From NCBI GenBank assembly GCA_902825875.1, contig CADECP010000036.1:1-64000 (forward strand): 64,000 nt of DNA, in the 5' to 3' direction. The position numbers and the translations under genes are program-made. Source of the DNA: an uncultured Acidobacteriota bacterium (GTDB lineage Bacteria; Acidobacteriota; Blastocatellia; RBC074). Under the pieces are notes generated by a model. That model was not told the origin of the DNA. It worked only from the letters and a program-made list of their open reading frames with translations, and did no database searches. Positions within the stretch are counted from its first letter, which is position 1; every line of letters starts with the position of its first letter. Positions 8,952-16,850 of this stretch are shown one piece after another.

Positions 8952-9391
8952 AGACAGTTCAAATTCCCTTTCTTTAGTTGAAGCTTTTGAAGCTTGAAAA
9001 TTCACTCGGCTAAACGAGTTTGTATTGTTGATCCGGGCACACTAACCAGTGAGAGATCGGGTGCTCTCATTCAGTCTTACAAATTCTCGGTTTCGTAAAG
9101 AAGAGGGGGATTGCTAATGAGCAAGCTTTATTCCACTACTCCGCGCAGAGTAGAAACCGGCAAGAGCGTGTGCGGTCAAATCTTTAATGGACTAAGCGAA
9201 TCCTGACAATCCAACACTCTGACTCAGGCTGGGACAAGCCGGAATCAAAATGTAACAGACCGTGTCTCAAAGTTTGGGCAACTGTTTTCAACAGTCTGAT
9301 TGTTTATCGCTGTCGTCAGGATGGCCGTTGAATAACATTGAGCCGTTGAATGTGTCAACGGAACTGAGGTTACGGCGTTTTGCCATCGCCG
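8952..9391. other. 440-bp intergenic region without a recognisable gene
   Basis: The region should contain the promoter for the minus-strand gene at 8951. It is less GC-rich than its neighbours and has one small hairpin (CTACTC/GAGTAG, 9137-9154). I looked for a c-di-GMP-type riboswitch on the minus strand and could not find the conserved core. Confidence 0.4.
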
Positions 9392-10513
9392 TTAAGGTTT
9401 TTTCGTGGGCGGGTTTACCGGAGCCGTCGCCGCCGGTTTCACGGGTTTCAAATCAAAGCTGATGACGCCGCTCACCTGAACGGGCTGCCCATCCAACAAC
9501 GCCGGTTCAAACGTCCAGGCGCGAGCAGCCAGAATCGCGGCGCTATTCAAATCCGAACGGCCATCAACGATGTGCGAAAAAATCACTTTGCCTTCGGTCG
9601 AAATCAGCACTTCGACTTTGACTTTGCCGGGCGAAACACTGTTTTTGGTGACTGTGCTGCCTGGCTCAACGGGTTTTGCCGCCGGGCGGGTGGCAGGGAA
9701 AATCGCCTGCACCCGCTTTACCGGTTTTCCGCCCTCGATGATTTTCACCATCTCGTCGGTTTGTTTCTCCTGCTCTTCTTTGGTTCTGGCGAATTCGGAA
9801 ATACGAACGGTCGGAAAATTGAAATCGGCGGAATCCCGGTCAGGATAAGAAGGTTTGGCCATCGCCAAAGCCATTCGCACATCGTCCAGCGATTTTTGCC
9901 AACTGCTTTTCGCCATCGTTTCGTCGTTGGCTGCCAACGCAGCTTCGGCGTGCAGCAGATTGCGTATGTTGTAAGCGTCGGCGAAATTGGAGCGCAGATT
10001 CAGCGCGCGTGTGGCGTATTCGATACCGTTGGAAATAATGTCCGACACCTCTTGCTGAGTGCTTTCGGGCAGGTTGTTGGCGACCTTGCCGTTTTTGATT
10101 TCGATGTATTTGGCGACCAGATCATGAGCTTCGCGCCAACAGGTCATCGCCGCGCGGTGGTAGCTGTAAGCTTTGACCGAATCTTTTTGCCCGGAAAGCC
10201 CGGCGCGTTTCAAAAAGTGTTCGCGCGCCGCCGCCTGACTGTCCAATCGAAACGCGGTTTCCGCCGCCAACCCCAGAGCTTCGTCGTTGTCCGGTTCCTG
10301 TTTCAACGCGGCATCGAATTTCGCCATCGCCTGTTTGAACCGAGCCGTTCGGTACAACGCCTTGCCCTGAGTAATCAATTCCGAAGCCGGCAAATCAGGT
10401 TTTTCCTGCTCCGCTTTCTGAGTTGCAGGTTTGTTGTTGGCAGGTGTTTGCGCGACAAACTGGCTTTGAGAACCAAAGAGGATCAAGCCAAGCGCCAGAA
10501 AAATTGTTTTCAT
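9392..10513 (-). CDS. Secreted TPR protein with TonB C-terminal domain
   Basis: About 373 residues. Signal peptide MKTIFLALGLILFGSQSQFVAQ; then TPR-type helices (about 45-240, for example ALYRTARFKQAMAKFDAAL); then a TonB-C domain in the last 90 residues with the family pattern VKVEVLISTEGKV and WTFEPALLDGQPVQVSG. Acidobacteria encode many such exported TonB-C proteins without a transmembrane anchor; they may join envelope complexes. Start at 10513 is chosen for its GAGG site 9 nt upstream. It is the last gene of a long co-oriented run of nucleoside-salvage and protease genes. Confidence 0.8.
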   Translation of the reverse strand: MKTIFLALGLILFGSQSQFVAQTPANNKPATQKAEQEKPDLPASELITQGKALYRTARFKQAMAKFDAALKQEPDNDEALGLAAETAFRLDSQAAAREHFLKRAGLSGQKDSVKAYSYHRAAMTCWREAHDLVAKYIEIKNGKVANNLPESTQQEVSDIISNGIEYATRALNLRSNFADAYNIRNLLHAEAALAANDETMAKSSWQKSLDDVRMALAMAKPSYPDRDSADFNFPTVRISEFARTKEEQEKQTDEMVKIIEGGKPVKRVQAIFPATRPAAKPVEPGSTVTKNSVSPGKVKVEVLISTEGKVIFSHIVDGRSDLNSAAILAARAWTFEPALLDGQPVQVSGVISFDLKPVKPAATAPVNPPTKKP

Positions 10514-10544
10514 AAATTCCATCCTCAGCATTTTCCGACTTCTG

Positions 10545-11951
10545 TTATTGCTTCAAGCTTCGACTGACTTGTTGCTGATATTTGCGAGCGGCCACTTTGA
10601 TTGCGTCTTCGTTCAGCGTCAGCAACCGTCGGTTTCGCATCAACACGCGACCGTTGACGATTGTGTCCGAAACATCCGAAGCCTTTGTCGCATAAACCAA
10701 ATGCGAAAGCGGATTGTAAATCGGCGTCAGATGCAGCGCATTCAGATCAACCAAAATCACGTCCGCGCGTTTGCCAGCCTCCAACGAACCGATTTCCTTT
10801 TCCAAATGCAAAGCGCGCGCTCCGCCGATGGTCGCCATCGCCAACACATCTTGCGCCGGAACCGCCGTCGGGTCGCCCGAAATCAGTTTGTGCAACTTGG
10901 CTGCCGAATCAATCTCTTCCCACAAACTCAGATCGTGATTGGACGCCGCGCCATCCGTTCCCAACCCCAGCCGCAACCCAGCTTTCAGCATTGCCGGAAC
11001 CGGAGCCGTTCCCGAAGCCAGTTTCATATTCGATTGCGGACAATGCGCGACGCCGACTTCGCGGCGTTTCAAAATGGCGATTTCTTCGTCGTTGACGTGA
11101 ACGACATGCGCCGCCAGCACGCGCGGCGACAGAAAATTGATTCTTTCCAGGTACATCGCCGGGCGCGTGTTGTAGGTTTTGGCCATGAACTCCGTTTCGG
11201 TCGGCGCTTCGGCCAGATGCGTCAAAATCGGCGCATCAAGTTTTTCCGCCAGCGCGCGGACTTCGTTCAGATGCTCGGTGCTGACGGTATACGGCGCGTG
11301 CGGAGCGATGGCGGCGGTAATCAACGAATCGCCTTTCCATCGCTTCAAAAACCTTTCGCAATAAGCCATCGCCTCGGGCCAGGTTTTGTTGTCGGCGACC
11401 GGAAAATCAATCACGGTTTCGCCCAGCACGCCGCGCATTCCTGCGCGCTTGGTTTCTTCGGCGATGGCGTCTTCGAAGTAATACATATCGGCATAAGTCG
11501 TAATGCCGCCTCGAATCATTTCCGCCAAACCAAGCTGCGTTCCGGCAACGACGAATTCGCGCGTGACATTTTTGGCTTCCGCCGGAAAGATGAATTTCGT
11601 CAGCCAATCCTGCAAATTCAAATCGTCGGCAATTCCGCGAAACAGCGTCATCGGAACGTGCCCGTGCGCGTTGACCAAACCGGGCAAAACGATCTTGCCG
11701 CGTGCGTCTATCGTTTGTTTCGCTCGGTAGTTTTTGGCTGCCAACTGAGCGGCATCGCCGACGGCGATAATTCTCTCTCCGCGAATGGCGACAAAGCCAT
11801 TGTCGAAAACTCGCCGCTCGCCATCCATCGTCACGACAGTTCCGCCGGTTATCAGCAGATCAATCGCATTGACCGACGAACCGGCTCGTCGTTGCCCAGA
11901 CAGAACAACAACCGCCGCCAATAAAACAACAACGCCAACGAACTTCTTCAT
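10545..11951 (-). CDS. Amidohydrolase, MTA/SAH deaminase-like, with signal sequence
   Basis: A 468-residue metal-dependent amidohydrolase of the TrzN/AtzA/MtaD group, whose characterised members deaminate 5'-methylthioadenosine, S-adenosylhomocysteine or related compounds. Metal ligands and motifs are in order: GLVNAHGHVPMTLFRG, THLAEAPTE, AAHVVHVNDEE, VAHCPQSNMKLASG and GTDGAASNHD. The C-terminal composite beta domain (GKRADVILVDLN) is intact. Oddly, residues 1-20 form a hydrophobic export signal (KKFVGVVVLLAAVVVLSG), so the enzyme is probably periplasmic or membrane-tethered. Its neighbours are purine phosphorylase, cytidine deaminase and nucleoside permeases, which fits a role in degrading external nucleosides. 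Exact substrate unproven. Confidence 0.85.
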   Translation of the reverse strand: MKKFVGVVVLLAAVVVLSGQRRAGSSVNAIDLLITGGTVVTMDGERRVFDNGFVAIRGERIIAVGDAAQLAAKNYRAKQTIDARGKIVLPGLVNAHGHVPMTLFRGIADDLNLQDWLTKFIFPAEAKNVTREFVVAGTQLGLAEMIRGGITTYADMYYFEDAIAEETKRAGMRGVLGETVIDFPVADNKTWPEAMAYCERFLKRWKGDSLITAAIAPHAPYTVSTEHLNEVRALAEKLDAPILTHLAEAPTETEFMAKTYNTRPAMYLERINFLSPRVLAAHVVHVNDEEIAILKRREVGVAHCPQSNMKLASGTAPVPAMLKAGLRLGLGTDGAASNHDLSLWEEIDSAAKLHKLISGDPTAVPAQDVLAMATIGGARALHLEKEIGSLEAGKRADVILVDLNALHLTPIYNPLSHLVYATKASDVSDTIVNGRVLMRNRRLLTLNEDAIKVAARKYQQQVSRSLKQ

Positions 11952-11967
11952 CTTTAGCCTTTCAAAA

Positions 11968-12969
11968 CTACCGAAGGTGAAAGACGCTTTGAGCGATCTT
12001 CCCGGCTTTCTTTTCGATCCTGCGCCAGGAACTGTTGTCGTTCAGCGAAATCCAGCGCCGCTCTTCGGAACGGTAATGCCAGTCTTTGTCCGATTGGTAA
12101 AAGACCTGCAAGGCGCGCCCTTCGATGATGTTCAGGATTTCGTTGTCGTGATAATTGGCTTCGTCGAAATCCGTCACCGCGCGCTGTCCCATCTCTGAAT
12201 ACACTTCGTGCAGTTCCAGCAGCAAACTGTTCACGTCGGATTCCAACGGCGTAGCGTTCAGCCCGACTCGTTGAGCTTCTTTGATCGTGATCGGATAAGA
12301 GTGCCAGGGATAATCCGAGTTCAAAATCCGGCTGATGCGTTCGGCTTTTTTCTTGTCCGTCATGTGGTACGACAGGATTTCGTTGCACAGCCGGATGGAA
12401 AGCGAACTGCTGCGATCAACTGCGCCAATCACCAACGGATGAATGTGATTGAAAATCGAAGCGTAAGGATTCGCGCCTTCGTCTTTGGCTTCTTTGCGCC
12501 ACAGATTGATGATGCGCGTCAGTTCGTCCAGGCTGACGCTGACGCGATTGTTGTTCAGGTCAATCGGCGACAGATCGTGCGTCAGCGAAGTATCCACCGC
12601 AGACAAATAAGCCAGCGGCCCCATCTGAATTTCGTCGGCTCCGAGCGCAATCATCGTCGCCGCCGATACGCAGTTGAGCGGAACGACCACCGTCAGGCGT
12701 TCGCAGTATTGCCTCAGCAAATGCACGATGCGCAACGAAGCTGTCCCGGTTCCGCCGTCGGATTTGAGGAACAGGGTTAGGTCTTTCTGTTTTCCCAGAT
12801 GACGCAACAGTGCATAAAAAGTGACCACGTCATCCTGGCAAACTGAACCGTTCGGAGCATCCCAGTAAGTCATGAATGTCGTGCCCAGCCGTTTTTCCAG
12901 CGTGGTGATGATTTTTTGAGTTTCGGAAAAAAGAATCGGAGGTTTGTTGATTTTAGGTTTTGCTTTCAT
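11968..12969 (-). CDS. SDH-type serine protease, Clp/crotonase fold
   Basis: A 333-residue cytoplasmic protein resembling the SDH protease (serine dehydrogenase proteinase) branch of the ClpP/SppA superfamily. Signs are LFLKSDGGTGTASLRI (oxyanion-hole Gly-Gly loop) and VVPLNCVSAATMIALGADEI, where the Ser of VSAAT is the likely nucleophile, followed by MGPLAYLSAVDTSL. No signal peptide. The C-terminal 80 residues are variable and aromatic/basic. It lies 17 nt upstream of the amidohydrolase and 20 nt downstream of a TonB-C gene, so it is probably co-transcribed. Substrate unknown. Confidence 0.72.
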   Translation of the reverse strand: MKAKPKINKPPILFSETQKIITTLEKRLGTTFMTYWDAPNGSVCQDDVVTFYALLRHLGKQKDLTLFLKSDGGTGTASLRIVHLLRQYCERLTVVVPLNCVSAATMIALGADEIQMGPLAYLSAVDTSLTHDLSPIDLNNNRVSVSLDELTRIINLWRKEAKDEGANPYASIFNHIHPLVIGAVDRSSSLSIRLCNEILSYHMTDKKKAERISRILNSDYPWHSYPITIKEAQRVGLNATPLESDVNSLLLELHEVYSEMGQRAVTDFDEANYHDNEILNIIEGRALQVFYQSDKDWHYRSEERRWISLNDNSSWRRIEKKAGKIAQSVFHLR

Positions 12970-12989
12970 CGTTGATGGTGTGAGCGTGG

Positions 12990-13865
12990 TTATTCTCGCT
13001 TAAAAATGAAACTGACTGTGCCTTCAGCTTTGACCGGTTTGCCGTTTGCGATGGCCGGTTTGAAAATCCATTTGCTGGCGGCGATTTCCGCCGACCGCCG
13101 AAACAAAGCCGGCCCGCTGATCGCCTTTGATTCCAAAACCAGGCCTTGCTCCGAAACCACGACGCGAACTTTGACTTCGCCAGCGACAGTAATTTGTCTG
13201 GCCGTGATCGGATATTCCGGCGTGACCTTGGTGATGACCTCGCCCAGCGCCGCGAAGTAAGTTTTCGTTACGCGGTTGTGCGCCGGAGCAGGCGGCGTCG
13301 GCACTTCAGTCACCGGCAAAGGCGCTGCGACAATCTTGATCGGAGCAGAACCGACATGACTGAAAACCGGCGGCGACTTTTTCGACTTAACGTTCGGCAA
13401 AACAACCGGCTTGGGTTTCGGCTTCAACGGTTTCGTCAATAAATCCGGCAACTCGCTCAGCCGTTTGGCTGTGTAAAATTCGCCTTTGTATTCGACGACC
13501 GCGAAATAAAGCTTTGGCTTTTCTCCGATGCCACGTTTGGTCGAACCGACCAAAATGTTGACGAAGGCTTTGCGTTCGTTGGGAGTAATCGCCACGACTT
13601 CAACGCAATAAGGCAAATCGCGTTCGCGGTCAGAAGCGTTTCCGGTTTGTTCGCCGCAATCGTTCAATTGCCAGTTCACGCCCGCTTGCGAACCGACAAC
13701 CTGATTGAACCACAATGAAAAAGAGCGTTCCGGCAATTGAGAATCCAGTTGCGAAACCATGACTTGCTGAACAGTTGCGACAGCTCGTTTTTCCAACGCG
13801 ATGTACGTCTTATCCTGAGCCGCAAACAAAAACGAAATCCCAAAAACAAAATCCAAAGCGGTCAT
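12990..13865 (-). CDS. Exported TonB C-terminal domain protein
   Basis: About 291 residues. A short N-terminal hydrophobic segment (ALDFVFGISFLFAAQD) looks like a signal peptide. The middle is Pro/Lys rich (KPLKPKPKPVVLP). The last 90 residues form a TonB-C domain: ITARQITVAGEVKVRVVVSEQG and ASKWIFKPAIANGKPVKAEGTVSF. It matches the ending of the protein at 9392, so the operon carries two TonB-C proteins. ATG 13865 is preferred over 13871 because the AGGAGG site is then 9 nt away and not 3. Role not known; possibly part of an envelope complex. Confidence 0.75.
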   Translation of the reverse strand: MTALDFVFGISFLFAAQDKTYIALEKRAVATVQQVMVSQLDSQLPERSFSLWFNQVVGSQAGVNWQLNDCGEQTGNASDRERDLPYCVEVVAITPNERKAFVNILVGSTKRGIGEKPKLYFAVVEYKGEFYTAKRLSELPDLLTKPLKPKPKPVVLPNVKSKKSPPVFSHVGSAPIKIVAAPLPVTEVPTPPAPAHNRVTKTYFAALGEVITKVTPEYPITARQITVAGEVKVRVVVSEQGLVLESKAISGPALFRRSAEIAASKWIFKPAIANGKPVKAEGTVSFIFKRE

Positions 13866-13924
13866 GCTCATGCACCTCCTGAGACAAAACCAAGTTTACT
13901 TTTTTGGGGGGACTTCAGCGAAAT

Positions 13925-14356
13925 TCAGAGGAAACTTTTATCGAATGCTTCGGGCAACAACTGGCTGATCGTATGAGTTTCGATCTTGCCATTCAAATCA
14001 GACATGACAATTTCGACCTGAGAGCCGCAAATTTCGGAAATCACCTGGCGGCAAGCTCCGCACGGCGGAACCGGCGCGTGAGCATCGGCAATGACTGCGA
14101 TGCGCGTGAACTCCTTAGCGCCTTCGGAAATCGCTTTACCCAAGGCCACACGCTCCGCACACATCGTCAATCCGTAACTAGAATTTTCCACGTTGCAACC
14201 GGTGAAGATTCGTCCGTCGCGGCATTCCACAACAGCGCCGACTCGAAATTTGGAATACGGCGCGTAAGCAAGCTCGCGCACCTGTTTAGCCAGTTCAATC
14301 AATTCTACCGATGTTCTGCCTGATGTTCTGCCCGATGTTCTAGTTGTATTGCTCAC
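13925..14356 (-). CDS. cdd: Cytidine deaminase
   Basis: A 143-residue homotetrameric-type zinc deaminase converting cytidine and deoxycytidine to uridine and deoxyuridine. Active-site motifs are complete: YSKFRVGA, GCNVENSSYGLTMCAERVA (Cys zinc ligand and catalytic Glu) and PCGACRQVISE (two Cys ligands). The N-terminus carries a short SGRTSGRTS repeat before the conserved core. Its start overlaps the stop of the uridine kinase gene by 4 nt, which indicates translational coupling in the pyrimidine salvage step. Confidence 0.95.
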   Translation of the reverse strand: MSNTTRTSGRTSGRTSVELIELAKQVRELAYAPYSKFRVGAVVECRDGRIFTGCNVENSSYGLTMCAERVALGKAISEGAKEFTRIAVIADAHAPVPPCGACRQVISEICGSQVEIVMSDLNGKIETHTISQLLPEAFDKSFL

Positions 14357-14982
14357 GGAGTGTTCTTCACCAATTCCTTTTCAAGCTGCGCGCGAATTTT
14401 GCCGGAGATCAAATCAATGCCTACTTCATTGTACCCGCCTTCGGGAATAATCACATCGGCGTGACGTTTGGAGGGTTCGACGAATTGTTCGTGCATCGGG
14501 CGAACGGTTTCCAGATATTGTTTGATGACCGATTCGACAGTGCGCCCGCGTTCGTTCACGTCACGTTGCAACCGGCGAATGAATCGCAGATCGTCGTCCG
14601 TATCCACGAAAATTTTGATGTCCATCAGGCTACGCAACGCGGCATCCACAAAGATCAGAATGCCCTCGATAATCAAAATCGGCTTGGGTTCGACGTGGAC
14701 GGTTTCCGCTTTGCGTGTGTGAATGGCGAAGTCATACATCGGCATCTTGATCGCTTCGCCCGCGCGCAGAGCCTTGATGTGATTGATGAATAACTCATTG
14801 TCCAGCGCATCCGGGTGATCGAAATTGATCTGATGCCGCAATTCAACCGGCATGTCTTCCAGATTTCGGTAATAACTGTCCTGCTGAAAGAACACCACCT
14901 GTTCGTCGCTGACATTTTCTAAAATGCGCCGAGCGACAGTCGTTTTCCCCGATCCGGTTCCGCCACAAATTCCGATAATCAT
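14353..14982 (-). CDS. udk: Uridine kinase
   Basis: About 209 residues. It phosphorylates uridine and cytidine to the 5'-monophosphate with ATP or GTP. The P-loop GICGGTGSGKTTVA opens the protein; FFQQDSYYRN, NFDHPDALD and the RRLQRDVNERGRTVE lid region follow. ATG 14982 lies 4 nt after the stop of the purine phosphorylase gene. The downstream cdd gene overlaps it, so punA, udk and cdd form one coupled salvage unit in which cdd yields uridine that udk then traps. Confidence 0.95.
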   Translation of the reverse strand: MIIGICGGTGSGKTTVARRILENVSDEQVVFFQQDSYYRNLEDMPVELRHQINFDHPDALDNELFINHIKALRAGEAIKMPMYDFAIHTRKAETVHVEPKPILIIEGILIFVDAALRSLMDIKIFVDTDDDLRFIRRLQRDVNERGRTVESVIKQYLETVRPMHEQFVEPSKRHADVIIPEGGYNEVGIDLISGKIRAQLEKELVKNTP

Positions 14983-14986
14983 CACG

Positions 14987-15817
14987 TCACATCCGCACAA
15001 TAATTTTCGTCAGCAACTCGCAAAACTGATTGCTGACTCGCTGCCCCATTTCCATTACTTCGGCGTGGTTGATTTCGGTTTCTTCCAGCCCGGCAGCGGC
15101 ATTGGTAATCAACGAAATCCCCAGCGTCTTCATCCCCATCTGTCTCGCAACGATGGCTTCCGGCACGGTGGACATGCCGACCGCATCCGCGCCCAGCAAT
15201 CTCATCATACGAATTTCCGCCGGAGTTTCGTAATTCGGCCCCTGCAATGACAGATACACTCCTTCGATCAAGCGTATATTCAATTCGGCAGCCGCTTCTT
15301 TGGCAATTCGCCGGTACTCTTTCGAATAAACTTCGGTCATATCAGGGAAACGCGCTCCCAGCCGGTTGTCGTGTTTGCCGCGCAACGGGCTGATGCTCAT
15401 CAGGTTGATGTGATCGCTGATGAGCATCAAATCACCCGCTCTGAATCCCTGATTGACTCCGCCAGCGGCGTTGGTCAGAGCCAGTTTTTTGACGCCCATT
15501 GCTCCGAAAGCGCGAATCGGCAAAGTCACTTCATCCAGCGAATAACCTTCGTAATAATGAAAGCGCCCCTGCATCACGGCGACATTGATCGAAGTTCCAG
15601 GCAAAGCGCCGACAACCAACCGCCCGGAATGTCCTTCGACAGTCGAACGGGCAAAGTCGGGAATCTCTTCGTAAGGAACGATGGTTTTGTTTTCCAACGT
15701 TTCGGCAAATGCTCCCAAGCCGGAGCCAAGCACCACCGCGACATCAACCTCTGCGTTGATTCGCTCACGAATAAACCGCGCCGAAGTCTGCGCGCGATCA
15801 AAAATCGAACTTGTCAT
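14987..15817 (-). CDS. punA: Purine nucleoside phosphorylase (inosine/guanosine type)
   Basis: About 276 residues, a trimeric-type PNP that cleaves inosine or guanosine with phosphate to base and ribose-1-phosphate. Motifs: VVLGSGLG (phosphate loop), STVEGHSGRLVVG, VMQGRFHYYEGY, LTNAAGGVN, LQGPNYETPAEIRM and VGMSTVPEAIVARQMGM, with ISLITNAAAG and the Asn that sets 6-oxopurine specificity. ATG 15817 is preferred to an upstream TTG because GAGAGG precedes it. It is separated from the upstream permease only by a palindromic repeat. Confidence 0.95.
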   Translation of the reverse strand: MTSSIFDRAQTSARFIRERINAEVDVAVVLGSGLGAFAETLENKTIVPYEEIPDFARSTVEGHSGRLVVGALPGTSINVAVMQGRFHYYEGYSLDEVTLPIRAFGAMGVKKLALTNAAGGVNQGFRAGDLMLISDHINLMSISPLRGKHDNRLGARFPDMTEVYSKEYRRIAKEAAAELNIRLIEGVYLSLQGPNYETPAEIRMMRLLGADAVGMSTVPEAIVARQMGMKTLGISLITNAAAGLEETEINHAEVMEMGQRVSNQFCELLTKIIVRM

Positions 15818-15837
15818 TACACCTCTCTTCAAAATCG

Positions 15838-15911
15838 CGTTCGTAGTTCCGCTTTTAAGCGGCCAATGGCGGCTGCGCCACCGCTGCCGCCTGAAGGCGG
15901 AACTACGAACG
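15838..15911. repeat. REP-like palindromic element
   Basis: 15-nt perfect inverted arms, CGTTCGTAGTTCCGC (15838-15852) and its complement (15897-15911), flank a GC-rich inner part that itself folds. The element fills nearly the whole gap between the permease stop (15912) and punA. It may be a transposed REP/MITE-type sequence affecting operon mRNA stability. Confidence 0.6.
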
Positions 15912-16841
15912 TTACTCTTTCACATAAGCCACGCCCAACGCTTTTGGCGGATCGGCGCGGCGAATCAATCCGGCCAGCATCACCATCGTCAGCACGTAGG
16001 GAATCATCAACACAAACTGATTCGGAATGTTGACGTTGCCTTGCATACGAATCGAAACCGCTTCGGCAAAGCCAAACAGCAAACACGCCATCAACGCTCC
16101 AACCGGATGCCATTTGCCAAAAATCAGCGCCGCCAACGCGATGAAGCCACGCCCGGCGGTCATGTTGCGCGTGAATTGCGAGCTTTGACCGATGGACAAA
16201 TAAGCTCCGCCCAGCGCAGCCAACGCGCCGGAAATCAAAACTCCGGCCCAGCGCATTCGTCGCACGTTGACGCCTGCGGTGTCTGCCGCTTCAGGGTTTT
16301 CGCCCACCGCACGCAACCGCAAACCGAATCGAGTTCGGTAAAGCACGTAAACCGAAATGCCTGCGACAAAAAATGCCAGATAAACAATCGGCTTCTGATT
16401 GAAGACTGATGCCAGCATGGGCGAAGAATCCGGGTTGAAAAACATCACGTCCGGCAAGACTTCGTCTTTGCTCAATTGCCGAGTCGCGCCAGTTGATTCA
16501 AACAAAGCTCCCGACAACAAAGCTGGGACTCCCAAAAACAAAATGTTGATTGCTGTTCCGCTGACGACCTGATCGGCTCGGTAATTGATCGTAGCCACTG
16601 CGTGCAATGCCGCGACCAATAATCCAGCCGCAACCGCCGCCAGAACTCCGATCAGCGAACTGTGAGTAAAGACAGTTACCGCCGCTGCCGTGAATGCTCC
16701 GGCCAGCATCATGCCCTCCAGCGCGATGTTGATGACGCCGCTGCGTTCGGAATACAGCCCGCCCAGCGCAGCCAGAATCAACGGCGTAGACAACCGAATC
16801 GTCGAAGCAATCAGCGTGTAGTTGATAATGTTTCTGAGCAT
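15912..16841 (-). CDS. ABC transporter permease, NupQ-like nucleoside uptake
   Basis: A 309-residue inner-membrane permease of the BPD_transp_2 group (B. subtilis NupQ/YufQ type), which forms a heterodimer with a NupP-type partner to import nucleosides. Visible signatures: GGLYSERSGVINIALEGMMLAGAF near the N-terminus, GLRLRAVGENPEAADTAGVN (coupling region) and GRGFIALAALIFGKWHPVGA. About nine hydrophobic segments. The partner permease lies one gene upstream. The usual ATP-binding protein and substrate-binding lipoprotein genes are absent from this window. Confidence 0.9.
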   Translation of the reverse strand: MLRNIINYTLIASTIRLSTPLILAALGGLYSERSGVINIALEGMMLAGAFTAAAVTVFTHSSLIGVLAAVAAGLLVAALHAVATINYRADQVVSGTAINILFLGVPALLSGALFESTGATRQLSKDEVLPDVMFFNPDSSPMLASVFNQKPIVYLAFFVAGISVYVLYRTRFGLRLRAVGENPEAADTAGVNVRRMRWAGVLISGALAALGGAYLSIGQSSQFTRNMTAGRGFIALAALIFGKWHPVGALMACLLFGFAEAVSIRMQGNVNIPNQFVLMIPYVLTMVMLAGLIRRADPPKALGVAYVKE

Positions 16842-16850
16842 GCCGAACCT

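Noticed and set aside
8952-9391. Possible riboswitch upstream of the choice-of-anchor-V gene
   Set aside because: The conserved core of a c-di-GMP riboswitch could not be found on the minus strand; only a small hairpin is visible.
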